DNA of 64,000 nt, taken from assembly GCF_949987535.1 (NCBI RefSeq), contig NC_080075.1, positions 6,184,606 through 6,248,605 on the forward strand, in the 5' to 3' direction. How positions within the stretch are numbered: position 1 is the stretch's first letter; the number at the start of each line of letters is the position of its first letter. The DNA is from Balaenoptera acutorostrata (Eukaryota; Chordata; Mammalia; Artiodactyla; Balaenopteridae). Positions 1 through 13,085 of the stretch are shown piece after piece. Below the pieces are notes generated by a model that saw nothing but the letters and a program-made list of their open reading frames with translations, did not search any database and had not been told where the DNA came from. The translations under genes were made by a program, and so were the position numbers.

Positions 1-655
1 AATGCTATACAGCAAAGACAATGAATTAACTACGACTAGATGCAGCCACATGGATGAATCCTAAAAACATAAGTTTAAAATGTCCTGATGCAAAAAATTA
101 AGTGATTTCATATATAATATTCAAAACAGGTAAAACTAACTATATTGTTTAAGGATGCATATTACTAAGGTGATAAGACTGTTTAAAAAAGCAAAGATGG
201 GATTATCATAAAAGTAAATATAGTGATTTTGTTTGTGGGAGGAATTATGATTGAGAAGGGCCAAGAAAGGCAATATTTCATTTCTTAACTTGGTTGATGG
301 TTACAGGAATGTTTACATATTAGTATAAATTACTATAGAGTCAGCAAACTATGACCTGTGGGCTAAATCCTGCCTGCCACTTGTTCCTGTAAATAAAGTT
401 TTGTTGGAACACAGCCTCACTCATTTGTTTACATATTATAAACATATGGCTGTTTTTGCACTATAGTGGTAGAGTTCAGTAGTTGTGACAGAGACCGCCA
501 TATGACCACAAAGCCTAAAGTATTTACTATCTTGTCCTTTACAGAAAACATTTGCCAACTCTTGTTTCATACTAATTTGTTAAGCTGTATTTTATATTTA
601 ATGTACTTTTTGTAGGTGCAGTGTATCTCACCAAAAAAAAAAGATTAAAAAAGAA
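1..655 (+). mobile_element. Old L1 3' end, split by a DNA transposon
   Basis: 1-335 and 569-655 read like the 3' untranslated end of an ancient mammalian L1 in sense orientation: 'gatgaatcctaaaaacat', then 'tggttgatggttacagga', then 'taagctgtattttatattt' and an A-rich end near 634-650. The two parts are continuous apart from the insertion at 336-568. The subfamily is not named. Confidence 0.6.
336..568 (+). mobile_element. Non-autonomous hAT-type DNA transposon (MER element)
   Basis: One end reads agtcagcaaactatgacctg and the other is roughly its complement (tttgccaactcttg). The middle has the phrases taaataaagttttgttggaa, gagttcagtagttgtgacag and ttactatcttgtcctttac, typical of a short hAT/Charlie-derived MER element of about 230 bp. 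It interrupts the flanking L1 3' end, so it is the later insertion. The exact family name was not assigned. Confidence 0.65.
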
Positions 656-1239
656 TGCAGTGTGATAAGTACAACGATGGCAGTATACTCATGTGGACAG
701 GCTTTGGGGTCACGTGGGCAGGGCTTGGAGTCTCATGAGAAGAGCTAGGAGTGTAAGGAGGTACTCTGGGGAGTTGATGCCTGAATGTGTCTTGATGCGT
801 GAATAAGCATCAGTCTTAGGAAAATGACAGAGGAACTTCTAATTTCTGGGAATACAATGGGCTAGGTTACTCAGAATAATACTCCTGCTATAAATCAATG
901 AAAAATAATATATGAAATGTTTTTAGATATATTAAAAGTACCAAAGAGCTGACAAGATAATAAGGAATTACCAAGACAAACATCTACATGGAAACCTAGA
1001 CAGTCAAGTGAAGCTCTGTTGTTCCTTCCGCCCTGGAAGCCTCTGCCAATCTGGTCAAAACCGAGCTTGGATTTTCTTGGCTTCATAGGACAATGGCAGA
1101 AAAATCAACACCTAGGGCATGATCAGGGTGGAGTTGGTCTTAGGGGAGACCCTTCCTCCATAAAGGTGGGACCAACAAAAGGCTATTACTTCAGTAAACA
1201 TCCCATGAGAGAACAGATTGTAAGGAAAATTTAATTGAT
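656..1239. other. Intergenic, nothing recognised
   Basis: This stretch between two L1 fragments shows no motif I can assign to a gene or repeat family. Open frames are short and random in composition. Confidence 0.5.
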
Positions 1240-2740
1240 ACTGAGCAGAGTATAGGAAATAAAAATTTCCTTAAGAGTCATAACCACAAGCCAGCCCTTG
1301 TGTGGACTTGCAGTCTATGACCATATCACCCAGTGGTCCAATAATACTCAAGCCTTGAGGTTAGTTTAAACATATGCTGGACTAGTAGTGTCCAAGACTG
1401 CTGACAAAAATAAGCAAAAATTCTCTCTAGAAGAAAGCACCTTCATCCTAGGGCAGATAAAACTCCAAAGATAATTTTTCAAAAACAGTGGCCAACACAT
1501 AGTCAAAGCAAACAAGCATGCAGAGTAACCAGACACCTTGAGCAAGAACTAGTACAGTAGTAGATTAGAGAAACTGAACCGCCAAGACTTCAGATAATCA
1601 ATTGTCAGATAGAATATATAGCAAATACTTGGTATCTTTTTAAAAAGAAAAGCTCATAAAAATCTATAAAGTTATGTTTGTAAGAAATAAGAAAGTATAA
1701 ATGTGATATAGCAGATATTAATAATAACCAAGCAGAACTTCTAGAAATGAAAAATACAATAATTGAAGTAGAAACTCAGTAAATGAATTAAACAAAAGAA
1801 GAAAAAAATCCATAAAGAGAAATTTAAAGACTTAGAAAATAGACTGAGAGAGTCTAACATCCATTTAATCAGAGTTCCAGAAGGAGAGAAGAGAGAGAAT
1901 CGGATGGAAGAAATGTTTGAGGAGGTAATGGCTGAAAAGTTTTCACAACCGATGGAAGACACTGATCCATAGATTCCAGAAGCACCACAAATTCCCTAAA
2001 AGGGTAAAATATAAGAAATTCACATCTAAGCCCATTGCAGTGAAGCTGAAGAACACTAAAATCAAAGAGAACTTAAAGGAAGACAGAGAAAAAAAGACAA
2101 ACTGCCTTCAAAGAAAGAACAGGCTTACAACTGATTATTCGCTGTCAACAATGGAAGCTAGAAGGTGGTGGAATATCTTCAACATGCTTAAGGCAGTAAA
2201 CACCTATCAAGAATTCTAAAACCAGTGTAAACATCTTTCAAGAAAGTGAGCAAAATGAAGATATTAAAAAAAAAAAAAAAACCTGAGAGAATTTTCCAAG
2301 AGCAGATCTTCAATAAAGATAATTCTAAAAGACAATCTTTAGGTAGAAGGGAAATGATGGGAGTAGCGTGATGAAAGAAGGAACAAAACAAACAACAAAA
2401 GAAAATGGAGAATATATTGGTAAACCAAGCAAAATTGCCTGTATAAAAAAATATTAACACTGGGAAGTGGTAAAAAGATAGAATTTAAATAAATGACATC
2501 TATATATAAGTAGAAAGGTAAAAGGAATTAAGTATTTTAAAGTTTCTTTTAGGCTAAACAAATCGACAGATTTCGACTTTGAGAAGTTAAATATTTATGT
2601 TGTAATTTCCAGGGTAATCATTAAAAAAAAAAAAAAAAAAGAAGATATTACTTCCAAACTACTAAAGAATAAAAAATGGAGTGATAAAAATAGTAAATTA
2701 ATCCAAGAAGGGAGAGAAAATGATTTTTAAATTTATCATG
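1240..2740 (+). mobile_element. Ancient L1, 5' half / ORF1 region, decayed
   Basis: The sequence follows the old L1 5' half in sense orientation: 'gacttcagataatcaattgt', 'gcagaacttctagaaatgaa', 'gaggtaatggctgaaaagtt' and 'tcaacaatggaagctagaag', each in the usual order. Many stops and indels leave no usable frame. Poly-A interruptions lie at about 2265-2281 and 2622-2640. Certainty is best between 1550 and 2400. Confidence 0.65.
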
Positions 2741-3544
2741 ATAGATGATGCTCAACAGATAATGAAACTAGTGACACAGACATCATGGTAGGAGGTCACT
2801 ATTAAATGAAGTGAAAGCAGGCATTCTTTCTCAGCAATTATCAGAGGGAGGCCTAAGACAAGATCACAGACTGAATCTCTGTTTCACCATCTACACAAGC
2901 ATGTGGGGGACTCAACTGACCCTAGCTTCCTCTGAAACATTTGATGATTTCATGGTGTGTGTTTAAGCATGTGTATTGTCCAAAGATGCTATAACTCGTA
3001 TTTGCTATCCATCCCATCCTTAAAACTAAATGAATCCATTCTCCATTGGGGCCCTGACAGCCCCTCCTCCCTTGACCAGCCTGTGGGTTTGCAAAGTCAC
3101 TTGACCATCAACCTGTATTATGAATGTTCCTCTCATTCCCGGCAAAGCTGCTTTATCCAGGAAGAAGAGTTGCCTTTCTTGGGTTTGAGGAACTCTCTTC
3201 CTTGTAAAAGACAAATAGTTTTTTCAGCTACACGAGAGCTGAGTTTGGGGGCCATTGTTTAAGCTTTCCTGTGCTGCATTTTGTGATAAATTGAGACTTT
3301 GTTTTGTTTTGTTTTTCTTCCTTGCAGAGGAAATCAAATGCAGCAGAACTCTTTATGGCGGGCTGTATCTGAGGCGGCAAAGGCAACCAACTCAGGAAGT
3401 TCAAATGATGTCTCCTAGGATGGGCCCAAACAAAAAAACACCACCCCATCTAACAAAATAGAAAATATTATGCTGGAGCAAAAGATGCAAGGAATGGTCC
3501 TTTTAAGAAACACAAAACTCATCTCTTCTTAGAGGACATTTCTC
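2741..3544. other. Intergenic, nothing recognised
   Basis: This is AT-rich sequence with short chance open frames of 60-100 codons on both strands. There is no splice-bounded, protein-like segment and no recognised repeat. Confidence 0.5.
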
Positions 3545-3925
3545 ATTAGTCATTCAACAAACATTGTCAGTATCTGTCCACCACTATGCTAGGTACTCCC
3601 TACCTTAAGGAACTCACTTTATAGAGGAGGGACTGCCCAGCACGAGCAATGCTGGATGGATATGAGAGGGCACTGGGAACACCCACTTCAGCCAGTTGAA
3701 GAAGAAGAGGTCTGGGAAGCCTTCCAGGACAAGGGGAGATTAAGCTGAAGTCGGCTGGACACCAGTTAGCCAGGAGAAGATGAGAAGAAGTCCTGAGATT
3801 CCAGGCAGTGAGAGCAGCTTGTGCAAAGGCCCTGAGCCATGTAAATGTGCAGCTCCTCACGGAACTGCAAGTGCTGTGCTTCAGGGAGGTGGGTGAGATG
3901 AGGCTAGAGCAGCAGTTGTTCAAAT
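3545..3925 (-). mobile_element. L2 LINE remnant, antisense
   Basis: It begins with cattcaacaaacattgtcag and ...ctatgctaggtactccct, the complement of an L2 3' end. It continues with gaagccttccagga and cttgtgcaaaggccctgag, phrases common in antisense L2 copies. Confidence 0.55.
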
Positions 3926-4099
3926 CTGAATAATTTCTGTAAGAATATTTGGAACTATAGGCTTCTCTCTGTGGAGAAGAAAAGATCCTCAGGTGTGTGT
4001 GGTCATGGACTTGTCATCATTTTTGGTAAACGGAGGACCCAGAGTACGACAGAAATGTGAACGACCAGGGCACAGATTTAGTTGCAATAAAAATGGGAA

Positions 4100-4225
4100 C
4101 TGCATGATCTTGAGCTAAATGCTCCACTTCTCTAAGGCCTCAGTTGATTTACCTACAAAACAATAAACATATCTATTCCACAGATGGATGGACGTGAAAC
4201 TGTTTTGTGAGCACATGTGATACAA
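4100..4225 (+). mobile_element. MIR SINE remnant
   Basis: The pattern 'gatcttgagctaaatgctcc', 'ctaaggcctcagttgattta' and 'acaaaacaataaacatatc' matches the core of a MIR in sense orientation, degenerated. Confidence 0.5.
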
Positions 4226-5633
4226 TGGTAACAATGATTGCATTAAGGGTCACTGGGTTTACCATTAGTGTTATTACGATCACAATCTTCATAATTATCA
4301 TATGACTCCCATGATCATCATCATGGCAAGTTTAATAACTAACTTCCCAGCATGATGAGCGACGGAAAGGAAGAAGCACAGAGAAGATAAAGTGAAGGGG
4401 GAAAGGTGGGGAGGTGCGGGGACTCCAGACCCCAGAGGCCCCAGGGGTGCCGGCAGAGGGAAGCCAGCATGGAGGGCCAGGAGGAAGGCTGTGGCCGTGG
4501 CGTTTGGCTGGGCTGCAGAAGGGGAAGTGGCTCATCGTGCGTCAGGCAGATAAATTAAAAAGTGAGTCTGTGAATCAACATTCTGTGACTCTCAGCATAT
4601 TTCTTGAGCGGTTATGACCACACTCTTTTTATCTGTTTTTAAATAAAACTTCCAGAGCAAGGAAATCCTAAACCGATGGGTCTATTCAGGTTCCACGGGG
4701 CCTTCCAGTACACAGCCAACACGTGAGTTCAAGTGCTGAGTAGAGGAAAATAGGAGAAAGTCTGTTTGTATCATAGCAGAAGGCAGAATGTATAAAACAT
4801 GACTTCATATGTGTTTTCAATTCCACAGGTTACCTCTCCTTGGATAGAGCCAACAGCTGACTTAAATCCTGCCACAGAAGCAGACCGAGCCATGTGCGAT
4901 CGTGGAGGGGAGGGTGGGAGACAGGCCTTCACCCCAATCCCCAAGGAGAGGAAATGTTTCTACAGCTTCTGGTTCACGCTGCTCCTGTGGAAGGGGTGGG
5001 TGCGATGAGCTCAGAAGGTGCCCCCCCATCTCCGGGTGTGGGATGGGTCCTGGGGAAGGAGAGATGGGAGCAGAGAGGTGGACACAGGAGGCAGGAGACA
5101 ACGACCATTCGTTTAAACCAGCCTACGCTCCTGGGACAGCCCACAAGATCTGACTTATTCTGCACCGCAGTTCATACCAGTGTTTCCCAAACTCGGTTCC
5201 ATGGAACCCCAGCAGCCTTTAAGAGGTTCATCCATGGTATCAGTGTCATGCAAAAGCAGACAAGTAAGCCAAAACATGGCGGAGGGGTGGGATTCTGTAG
5301 ACAATTAAACTTGGAAACACTAAGTCAAACGGAGTGAAACAGACTTATTTCCCACAGGACCTCTCAGATCCTTTAATATGATAATACACCCGGGAATCAC
5401 CAAGACAGAGATAGTATTTGGGAGTTTCAAAAAAAGAACCTTGTTTTTTTTTTTCTGCAGAACACTAAACCAGAGTCCTCATAATGCCATATTGATAAAA
5501 CACTAGTGCTTATTATACTGTTGATAATGTACCGTATTTGAGTATCTGACATGTTGAAGAGAGTTTTTTAGGCAGATCTGAAAGTAGTGTGTGTGTATAA
5601 ATGTCTTTCATGCATGATCCCCCAGAATACTGA
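4226..5633. other. Intergenic, mostly unassigned
   Basis: The stretch contains GC-rich sequence at 4390-4560 and a possible old DNA-transposon remnant at about 5175-5400 (gtgtttcccaaactcggttc). Open frames of 70-147 codons at 4894-5337 overlap on both strands, have no protein-family motif and are treated as chance. Confidence 0.4.
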
Positions 5634-5655
5634 TTATATATATATATATATATAT
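5634..5655. repeat. (TA)n microsatellite
   Basis: An uninterrupted alternating TA run of about 20 bp lies just upstream of the SINE insertion site. Confidence 0.9.
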
Positions 5656-5676
5656 GAAATAACTGAAATCATTTTA

Positions 5677-5972
5677 TTAATTTTTTTAAACTTATTTATT
5701 TTTTATTTTTGGCTGCATTGGGTCTTCGTTGCTGTGCGCGGGCTTTCTCTAGTTGCAGCGAGGGGGGCTACTCTTCGTTGTGGTGCGCGGGCTTCTCGTT
5801 GCAGTGGCTTCTCTTGTTGCGGAGCACGGGCTCTAGGCATGTGGGCTTCAGTAGTTGTGGCTCACAGGCTTAGTTGCTCCGTGGCATGTGGGATCTTCCC
5901 AGACCAGGGCTCGCACCCGTGTCCCCTGCGTTGGCAGGTGGATTCTTAACCACTGGACCACCAGGGAAGTCC
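5677..5972 (-). mobile_element. CHR-type SINE, long form
   Basis: It is a tRNA-derived SINE read in antisense: T-rich tail, ggctgcattgggtcttcgtt, gcatgtgggatcttcccaga, and the head ccaccagggaagtcc at the right end. A perfect 14-bp target duplication ctgaaatcatttta flanks it at 5663-5676 and 5973-5986, which fixes the boundaries. Confidence 0.92.
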
Positions 5973-6024
5973 CTGAAATCATTTTAACAATTCCTTTTCA
6001 AGGGCAGCTGGACATAGGCAACAG

Positions 6025-6185
6025 TCACAAGTTTATTGAGCACTTACTATGTGCCAGGAGCCATGCTGAAAGCTTTATCCACTTTCTTTTGGCCTCACAG
6101 CTACACTCGGTGGTAGCTACTATAGTGGCCCATTTCACAAACGAGGAAACTGCCACTTAGACCTCCCCCAAGAGTGGTTAAGCTC
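6025..6185 (-). mobile_element. MIR SINE, antisense
   Basis: The order 'tattgagcacttactatgtg', 'gccatgctgaaagctttatc', 'cccatttcacaaacgaggaa', 'gagtggttaagctcgtg' is a well-preserved antisense MIR. Confidence 0.75.
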
Positions 6186-6199
6186 GTGGCCCTGTGCGC

Positions 6200-6290
6200 A
6201 CGGCCACTTATCGACTGTGTGACTTTGGATATGGTTTCTATGAGCCTTCTTTTCCTCCCTGTAAAATGAGGCAAACAAGAAAATTCAACT
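6200..6290 (+). mobile_element. MIR SINE, sense
   Basis: 'cgactgtgtgactttggata', 'gagccttcttttcctccctg', 'taaaatgaggcaaacaag' is the MIR core in sense orientation, directly after the antisense copy, so the two form a head-to-head style pair. Confidence 0.65.
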
Positions 6291-7049
6291 CGAGCGGACT
6301 TACAGCCTCATGTATAAGACCTAAGGGTGCTGTGTTCTCCTGCATGTGTGGGGTACCGGGGGAGAAATCTAAATTTTAGTGTGATCTTCTAGAGTTAGCC
6401 CATGTAATGATTCATTCAGCCCTCTGAGATCACGCCTGGTCTCCTTAGGTAAACAGGATTTATCTCTCAGGTTCACTTCCTTCCCCTGCCTTTCCCCAGG
6501 ATGGCCCTCGGCCACATGGGGAGGGAGGTGGCTCGTGTGTGGGAGGATCACATTACTTACAGTTTAGGCCAGGCCACTCTTGAGAATGGCAAAGAGAGCT
6601 AGAAACAGTTGCACAAGGGCTGCAGGCGTAAACCGGCAGTGTTCCAGGCAAACCCACCTACATGGATTCCCTGTCAGGCCTTGCCCTCTTCCCTGGCCGC
6701 TGGGACTCAGAGGCCATGGCCTTGTCCTCTGGTGGCATCAAGGCCAACGTCTGCGGCTGGGCATGGTTGGACCTCAGTCACTCTCCATGGGGGACTTGCT
6801 CCCCCTCCCTAGTGAGGGCCCTGGAGGTCTGGCTGTATCTCCCCAAGGCTCCCTGCCAAGAGCCCATCCTGTGACCCTGAGCTACATGCCCGCTCTGACA
6901 AGGTCCCTAGCTAGACCTTCAACCACTGTCTAATGTGTTCTCTTATACAGAATATTTGGGGGTAGTTCTGTTTTCATTCCTGTGGCTTTGTTAGGGGCGG
7001 TGATTGCTGTGGGTACCACCAGGGCAGGTACCATCGCAATGTGTCCTTC
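6291..7049. other. Intergenic, nothing recognised
   Basis: The GC-rich part at 6600-6930 supports overlapping chance frames up to 117 codons in more than one phase. No gene or repeat was recognised. Confidence 0.5.
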
Positions 7050-7120
7050 CTGAGGTCTCCACAACCCCGAGCATGCATATCTCATGTAGGTGCTTCATAA
7101 ATATTCGTTGAGCGATGGCT
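7050..7120 (+). mobile_element. L2 or MIR 3' end remnant
   Basis: 'ctcatgtaggtgcttcataa' followed by 'atattcgttgagcga' is the degenerate 3' end shared by L2 and MIR elements. Confidence 0.5.
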
Positions 7121-10100
7121 CAAACCCAGCCGTCCCTCTGCTGAACCGTGATACACTTTGAAACGGTCACCTCCAGGTTGGTGTGCAATCAACCTGCTCC
7201 TCCCAGAGTCCTCCCTGAGAAGATAAAATACATGACAACTATTAGAAACGCATCCATTTGTCATAAGGAGATCTGCTCAGAGTAGCTCAAGTGAAAAGGC
7301 GGTTTGTTGGAGAACACAGAGGAATCCTGCGGAACTCAGCTTCAGGAGGGACAGCTGAGCCACCTGAGGACTAGAAGGTTCTCACACATCCGCCGTCTCC
7401 AGCTCTCCCCACCTGCGTCCGTGGCCTCTCACCTCAGCTTCCCTCGGCTCATCTGCTTCCTGGTCAAGGTTCTAAGAAGTGTTGCCCAGCTGAGGGGTCT
7501 GGGCAAGGGTCGGGTTGCCGGGGGTGGGAATTATCAGAGGCAGGTGGGCGATGGATGTCCCTGGACCGCTCAACTGCACGTAGACGAGGCTGAGAGGCAC
7601 TGGGCAAGCTTCTAAGCTTCTGGCACAGTGATGACACGTGAAAAGTATATTTGAGAATGATGATCTTGACAAACTGTTTAGGTCTTGGACTGGCTCTTTG
7701 GGGTCTTAATGTTAGTGGTTTTTTAACCCACGTGAAGACATGCTTCTTTTCATCAAACAGACTTTAACAATCTTTTGGCACCTATTGGGATGTTTACCTT
7801 TGTTCGGTAACAAAGCATCCAGGCACATGTTCTTTATAAAGCATGCTTCTTGCCTCTCTCTCTGCTGGGGAATTCCAATTGTGAATTAGCAGGAGGGGGT
7901 CACACAACCAATTGAAAGGCGTCTACTATCCTTTAGCAGCTTTCAGAAAGATAAGTCAAACATCGACTTTGTTTGGGGATGCTTTAGTGAAATTCATTTC
8001 ATGGTGAGGATATCATGAGATAATTCCATGCAGAACAGTGGGGACCAAGCAGCTGTCAGAGTATGTTTTTATCAAAGAATAATATGAACTGTTAGGAAAG
8101 ATGAAGGTTCGTCACGCCAGAAAGTCAGCTCATGCTACCATTTTTAAACTGCCTTAAAAAATTAATTCCTCCATGCTCATGAAAACCTTTAAAACAGTAT
8201 TTCCAGAAGCCCAAAGTAATTACTTAATGTGCCTTTGCCCATTCTCTTGGAAAATTATTAAATGAATCAGGGTATGATTTATGATTTTGCACACAATCAT
8301 GATTTGGACAAGTGCCTTTTGAGGTTACGTGACAGCCTAAAAAGAGGACTTATTAAATTCCTACTGTTCCTTTGCAAACAAGGAAACCACTTTCCATTTT
8401 TGTTTTCGCTTGGTTTTCTATCAGACTTCCAGAAAAAAAAATCCCACTTTTAATGTAACAAAAGAGTTCAAACGTGTTACTCTACAAATTACAATTTACA
8501 AGCATACAGTGATGAATGAAGCCTGTTCTTTCTCATTCCACACATTCTCAGAGTTCCCAGTAGATAATCCTGTCCGTCACATAGCATGTGGCCCGCCTTT
8601 CACGTGTCCTCTGCGAAATGGGAGGAAGGAAAACCGTGGATCGGTGGAAAACAAGCTGTGCAGAAGTGGTACATCCCTGCGATGCTCCAAATCATGGATT
8701 TCAGATCAGGAAATGGCAGAGATGTGCTTGATGTGAAGTTGGATTTGCCCATCACTCACATGCCTGTAAATGTCGTGTCCCCATCAATTTCAACTAGAAC
8801 GTGAGCCAGATACTCAGAAGGCGAATCTAGACCAAGGAAAATTTTAACATATGATAGTGATTTGGAATCTCTCCAATGAGATTGTTTTGCTCCAGCATAG
8901 TTTGAAAGTCCCCATGGCTTATTAGTTTACAGCCCAGTGATCTTAAAAGGTCTCTTCCAAGCGAAAGTGGAACATACAGTTGTCTGTTCTCTATAATTCT
9001 CTGTCCATACAGATGCTAACTACATTCTACATTCTTGACTAGATGCATTAGACTCATTCGCTGTATTTTTTAAAATACATCTATTGCCTGGAGACACCTG
9101 GTACATCCACAGAAAGTGAATAATTGCAAGGATTGAATGAAATTAAGCACCCTGGATCAGAGATGGTTTTCCGTGAGGAAAAGGCACAGCCGGTGCCCTC
9201 TTAAAAGGTGAAATGAGGCGAATTGGATAATCTAGAAACCAAGTAGACTGAAGTAGGCAAAAGAAATCGATGTGCAGCTAAAAGAGATATATTCTCTGGA
9301 AGAGGGAGAAAAAGCTTTGTGTGCACAAAATCTGACATCAGGAATTGGAAATCTTTTGATATAAACTTTAAGATTTCTTTTCCCTTGTAATGATATAGGA
9401 CCTTTTGAGTGAAGATGCTGAATGTGAATTAGACGGAGGCTGGACTTTTCAGGTACAAAAGAGCATATACCTGTGTCTGGCTGTCTCATGAAAATTTTCG
9501 TTATGTCAGTTGCAATGAAATATTCTTTGAAAAGAAAATGGATTTCATACCTAATTCTACTTAGCAGTCTATGTGGCTATATGCTCAACCCAAATGAAAG
9601 CCTTAATTATGCTGCTAAAAGAATCACGTGCAGAGGTAAACGTCCTTTGCACATCCAGCACATTAGGAAGGCAGAAGCTGTGAATAAAAAATCTAAGAGT
9701 GTTATTGTGCTAGTACGTACCTACTCAGAGGCTGCACCTGTAAGAGGGCTGGTTAAACTAGGGACACCAGCTGTTACCTGCTATGGATGAAATTAACCAG
9801 TCCTTCGGGTGGAGGGTGTGAAATTGACCCAGTGGCCTCATTTTTATAGTCCTCTAACCACCAGACCTCAACAGCTCTGGAGCAAGGTGAGGTAATGTTT
9901 GCATTTCATAGCATCTTATATTTGATGCAGTAAACAGCAGAGAGACCAGTGGTCAACCAGAGGGTCCTGGTGTCCCACTGTATTTCCAGGGTCTGTCCCA
10001 GTGCCTGGTGCTGACTGGGGCTCAGTAAATATGCAAATTTTACATAATCAGCAGTGACATAACAGGACCACAAGTTGGCCTTAAATAATGGCAAGCTCTT

Positions 10101-11119
10101 CTCTTGTTTATTTCCAATCTCTGTGGAAATGGGTGGGCATCTTGGGGAGTTTCTTGGGTGGCAGGGAGCTGCTGCAGGACCAGCAAGAGGGATAGAAGGA
10201 GCCATGCTTTCGGCTTCCACAGGCTACTGAGAAGGACGCCCACTGCTGGGGGTGAGCACTCAGGCCAAAGCAAAGCCCATGAAGGGGCCTCACAGGGCTT
10301 CCGCCCAAGGCCCTGAGGATCCTGCCACCTCTTCTAGAAACAACCAGAGAAGGGCTGGTCTCAAGAGAGCTGCCTTGGAGGACCTGCTGTATCATCTTAC
10401 CTTGTGGCTTCCTCTCTCCATCACTGCGGGTCCTCCATCACTGTGGCCTTTCTGCTTTCCCCAGCAGAGTTTCCTGGCACTGCCTGAAACTGGCTGCTGC
10501 TAACCTGTTTCTTACCCACGCAGTTGGCGTCCCATCCTTGCCGGGTATGAAGGAGTCTCTCCAGACATCGTTACCCTCGGTTCCTGGCTTGAGAGGGGCT
10601 CACGTGGGGTCAGCTGTCCCCTACTGGATAGCTTTTTAAAGCAGCCAGCCCTAAAAAAAAGGACATTCAGCTGAGAAGAGAAATAGGGCAGACAGCAGCT
10701 GCCATCACTTGTTAATTACAAGTCCTTCCCAAGTATCCGCCCATCCCACCACTACCCGCCCCCAAAAGAACCTCCCCAAGTTTCAGGACCAGGGTGCTCC
10801 CTGGCACAGCTCCCCAAAGGAGAGCCAGGTGCCATCTAGGGTTGGCTCCAGGGACCTGTCAAAACTCAAGCCTCAGGCTCTGCAATGAACGTCCTGTGAT
10901 GTCTCCTCTGGGACTGCCCTTGGAGCCTTACCCCTGGTGCCCTGATGATGGGGTCCCCACTGAAGGGAGACCTCTGGGGTCCTCCCTGACAACTATATCC
11001 CAGTGCTGTCACCTGGAAGGCAGTCAGCGCTATCTGTGGACTGAATCTCTGCCCTGCTTCTAGAAGTGGTTGTCAAATGTGCATGTGGTGTTATTGGTGG
11101 TGGCTGGATTTTTGTTTTG
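7121..11119. other. Intergenic, largely unique sequence
   Basis: I recognise no gene here. A degenerate MIR/L2-like end may lie at 9990-10040 (cagtgcctggtgctgactgg, ctcagtaaatatgc). Open frames (for example 135 codons or fewer at 9473-9790 and 10108-10395) have no family resemblance and overlap antisense frames. It could contain conserved non-coding elements, which cannot be judged without alignment. Confidence 0.45.
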
Positions 11120-13085
11120 TTCTGAGAATTTTTTAAATTTTGGTAAAATACACATAGAACATAAAATTTGAGATTTTAACCATTTTTAAGTGTACAATTC
11201 AGTGGCATTAAGTACTTTTACATCGTGATGTAACTATTGCCACTATTAATCTCCAGAACTTTTTCATCATCCCAAACTGAAACTCTGTACCCATTAAACA
11301 GCTCTCCATTCTCTCCTCCCCCCGCCCCTGGTAACCGCCATTCCTTCTGCCTCTATGAGTTTGACAATCCTGGGTACCGCATATAATGGAATCATCCTTT
11401 AGTATCTGGCTTGCTGCACTTAGCGTAATGTCTTTGAGGTTGCATGTTGCAGTCTGTATCAGATTATCAGAATTTCCTTCCTTTTTAAGACTGGATAATA
11501 ATCCATGGTGTGTATCTACCACATTTTGTTTAGCCAGACATTGGTTGATGGACAAGTGGGTTGCTTTCATCTTTGGGTTATTGTGACTAATGCTGCTATG
11601 AACATGTGGGTACAAATTACAAGTATCTATTCAAGCCCCGGCTTTCAATTCTTTAGGGTACATACCCAGAAGTGGAATTGGTGGATCGTATGGTAATTCT
11701 ATTTTAAATTTTTTTAGAAACTGCCTGTTTTTATAGCAGCTGCACCATTTTACGTTCCCACCAGCAGTGAACACCATTCCAATTTCTTCACATCCTCATT
11801 AACACTTACTTTTTTGTTTTTCTGTTTCTTCCAATTTTATTGACCCATAATTAACATACAGCACTGTATAAGTTTGTGTCCAGCGTAATGACTTGACTTA
11901 CGTACATCATGAAATGATGACCACAAATTTAGTGAGTATCCATCATCTTATACAGATACAAAATTTAAAAAATGGAAAAAAAAAACCTTTTTCCTTGTGA
12001 TGAGAACTCTTTGGATTTGCTGTCTTAACTTTCATATATAACGAAGAGCAGTGTTAATTATATTAATCATGTTGTACATTACATCCCTAGTACTTATTTG
12101 TCTTATAACTGGAAACTTGTACCTTTTGACCACCTTCATCCAATCCCCACCCCTCCACCGCCAGCCTCTGGTAACCACAACTCTGATCTATGAGTTTGTT
12201 TGTTCGTTTTTGAAGTATAATTGACTTTGAAGTATAATATAATTGTTAAGTATAACATAACAGCACTATGTTAGTTCCTGGTACAAAACATAGTGATTCG
12301 ATATTTCTATACATTTCAAAATGATCACCATGATAAGCCCAACTACCATCTGTCAGCCTACAAAGATGTTACATAACTGTCGACCATATTCCCCACACTA
12401 CATTTCATACCCATGACTCATTTATTTTGTAACTGGAAGTTTGTACCTCTTAATCTCCCTCACTTATTTCTCTCCTCTCCCCATGCCCCTCCCTCTGGCA
12501 AGCACCCATTTGTTCTCTGTATCTATGACTGTTTCTGTTTAGTTGTGTTTGTTCATTTGTTTTCTTTTTTAGATTCCATATACAAGCAAAATCATACAGT
12601 ATTTCTCTTTGTATGACTGAAGTCACTTAGCATAACACCCTCTAGGTCCATCCACATTGTCACAAGCAAGATTTAATTTTCATGGCAGAGTAATATTCCA
12701 CTGTATATAGATACCACATCTTCTATATCGTTACTCTTTAAAAGAAAATAGCAACCTCAATGAATGTGGAGTGCTATTTCATTGCGGTTTTGATCTGCAT
12801 TTCCCTAATGACTAATGACATTGAGCATCTTTTCATGTGCTTATTGGCCATTTGTATGTCTTCTTCAGGCGAACACATTCATTCAAGTCCCTTGCCCAAA
12901 TTTTAAGTGGGCTGTTGTTGTTGTTCAGTTGTCCAATGTGGTTTTTTTTTTTTAACATCTTTATTGGAGTATAACTGCTTTACAATGGTGTGTTAGTTTC
13001 TGCTTTATAACAAAGTGAATCAGCTATACATATACATATGTCCCCATATCTCTTCCCTCTTGCATCTCCCTCCCTCCCACCCGTG
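11120..13085 (-). mobile_element. Four stacked antisense L1 3' ends
   Basis: Antisense L1 3' regions follow one another: about 11120-11810 (old L1, including gtacatacccagaagtggaa), 11815-12195 and 12200-12925 (each starting again in the 3' UTR with the 'gaccataattaacatacag' or 'agtataacataacagcac' type), and a younger 3' terminus at about 12926-13085 (taacatctttattggagtat, caaagtgaatcagctataca). Restarting at the 3' end each time shows several insertions, each landing near the A-rich tail of an older one. No ORF2 frame is intact. Confidence 0.8.

Noticed and set aside
5175..5570. Possible old DNA transposon
   Set aside because: A few phrases (gtgtttcccaaactcggttc) are suggestive, but no second terminus or clear family pattern could be followed, so no separate feature was made.
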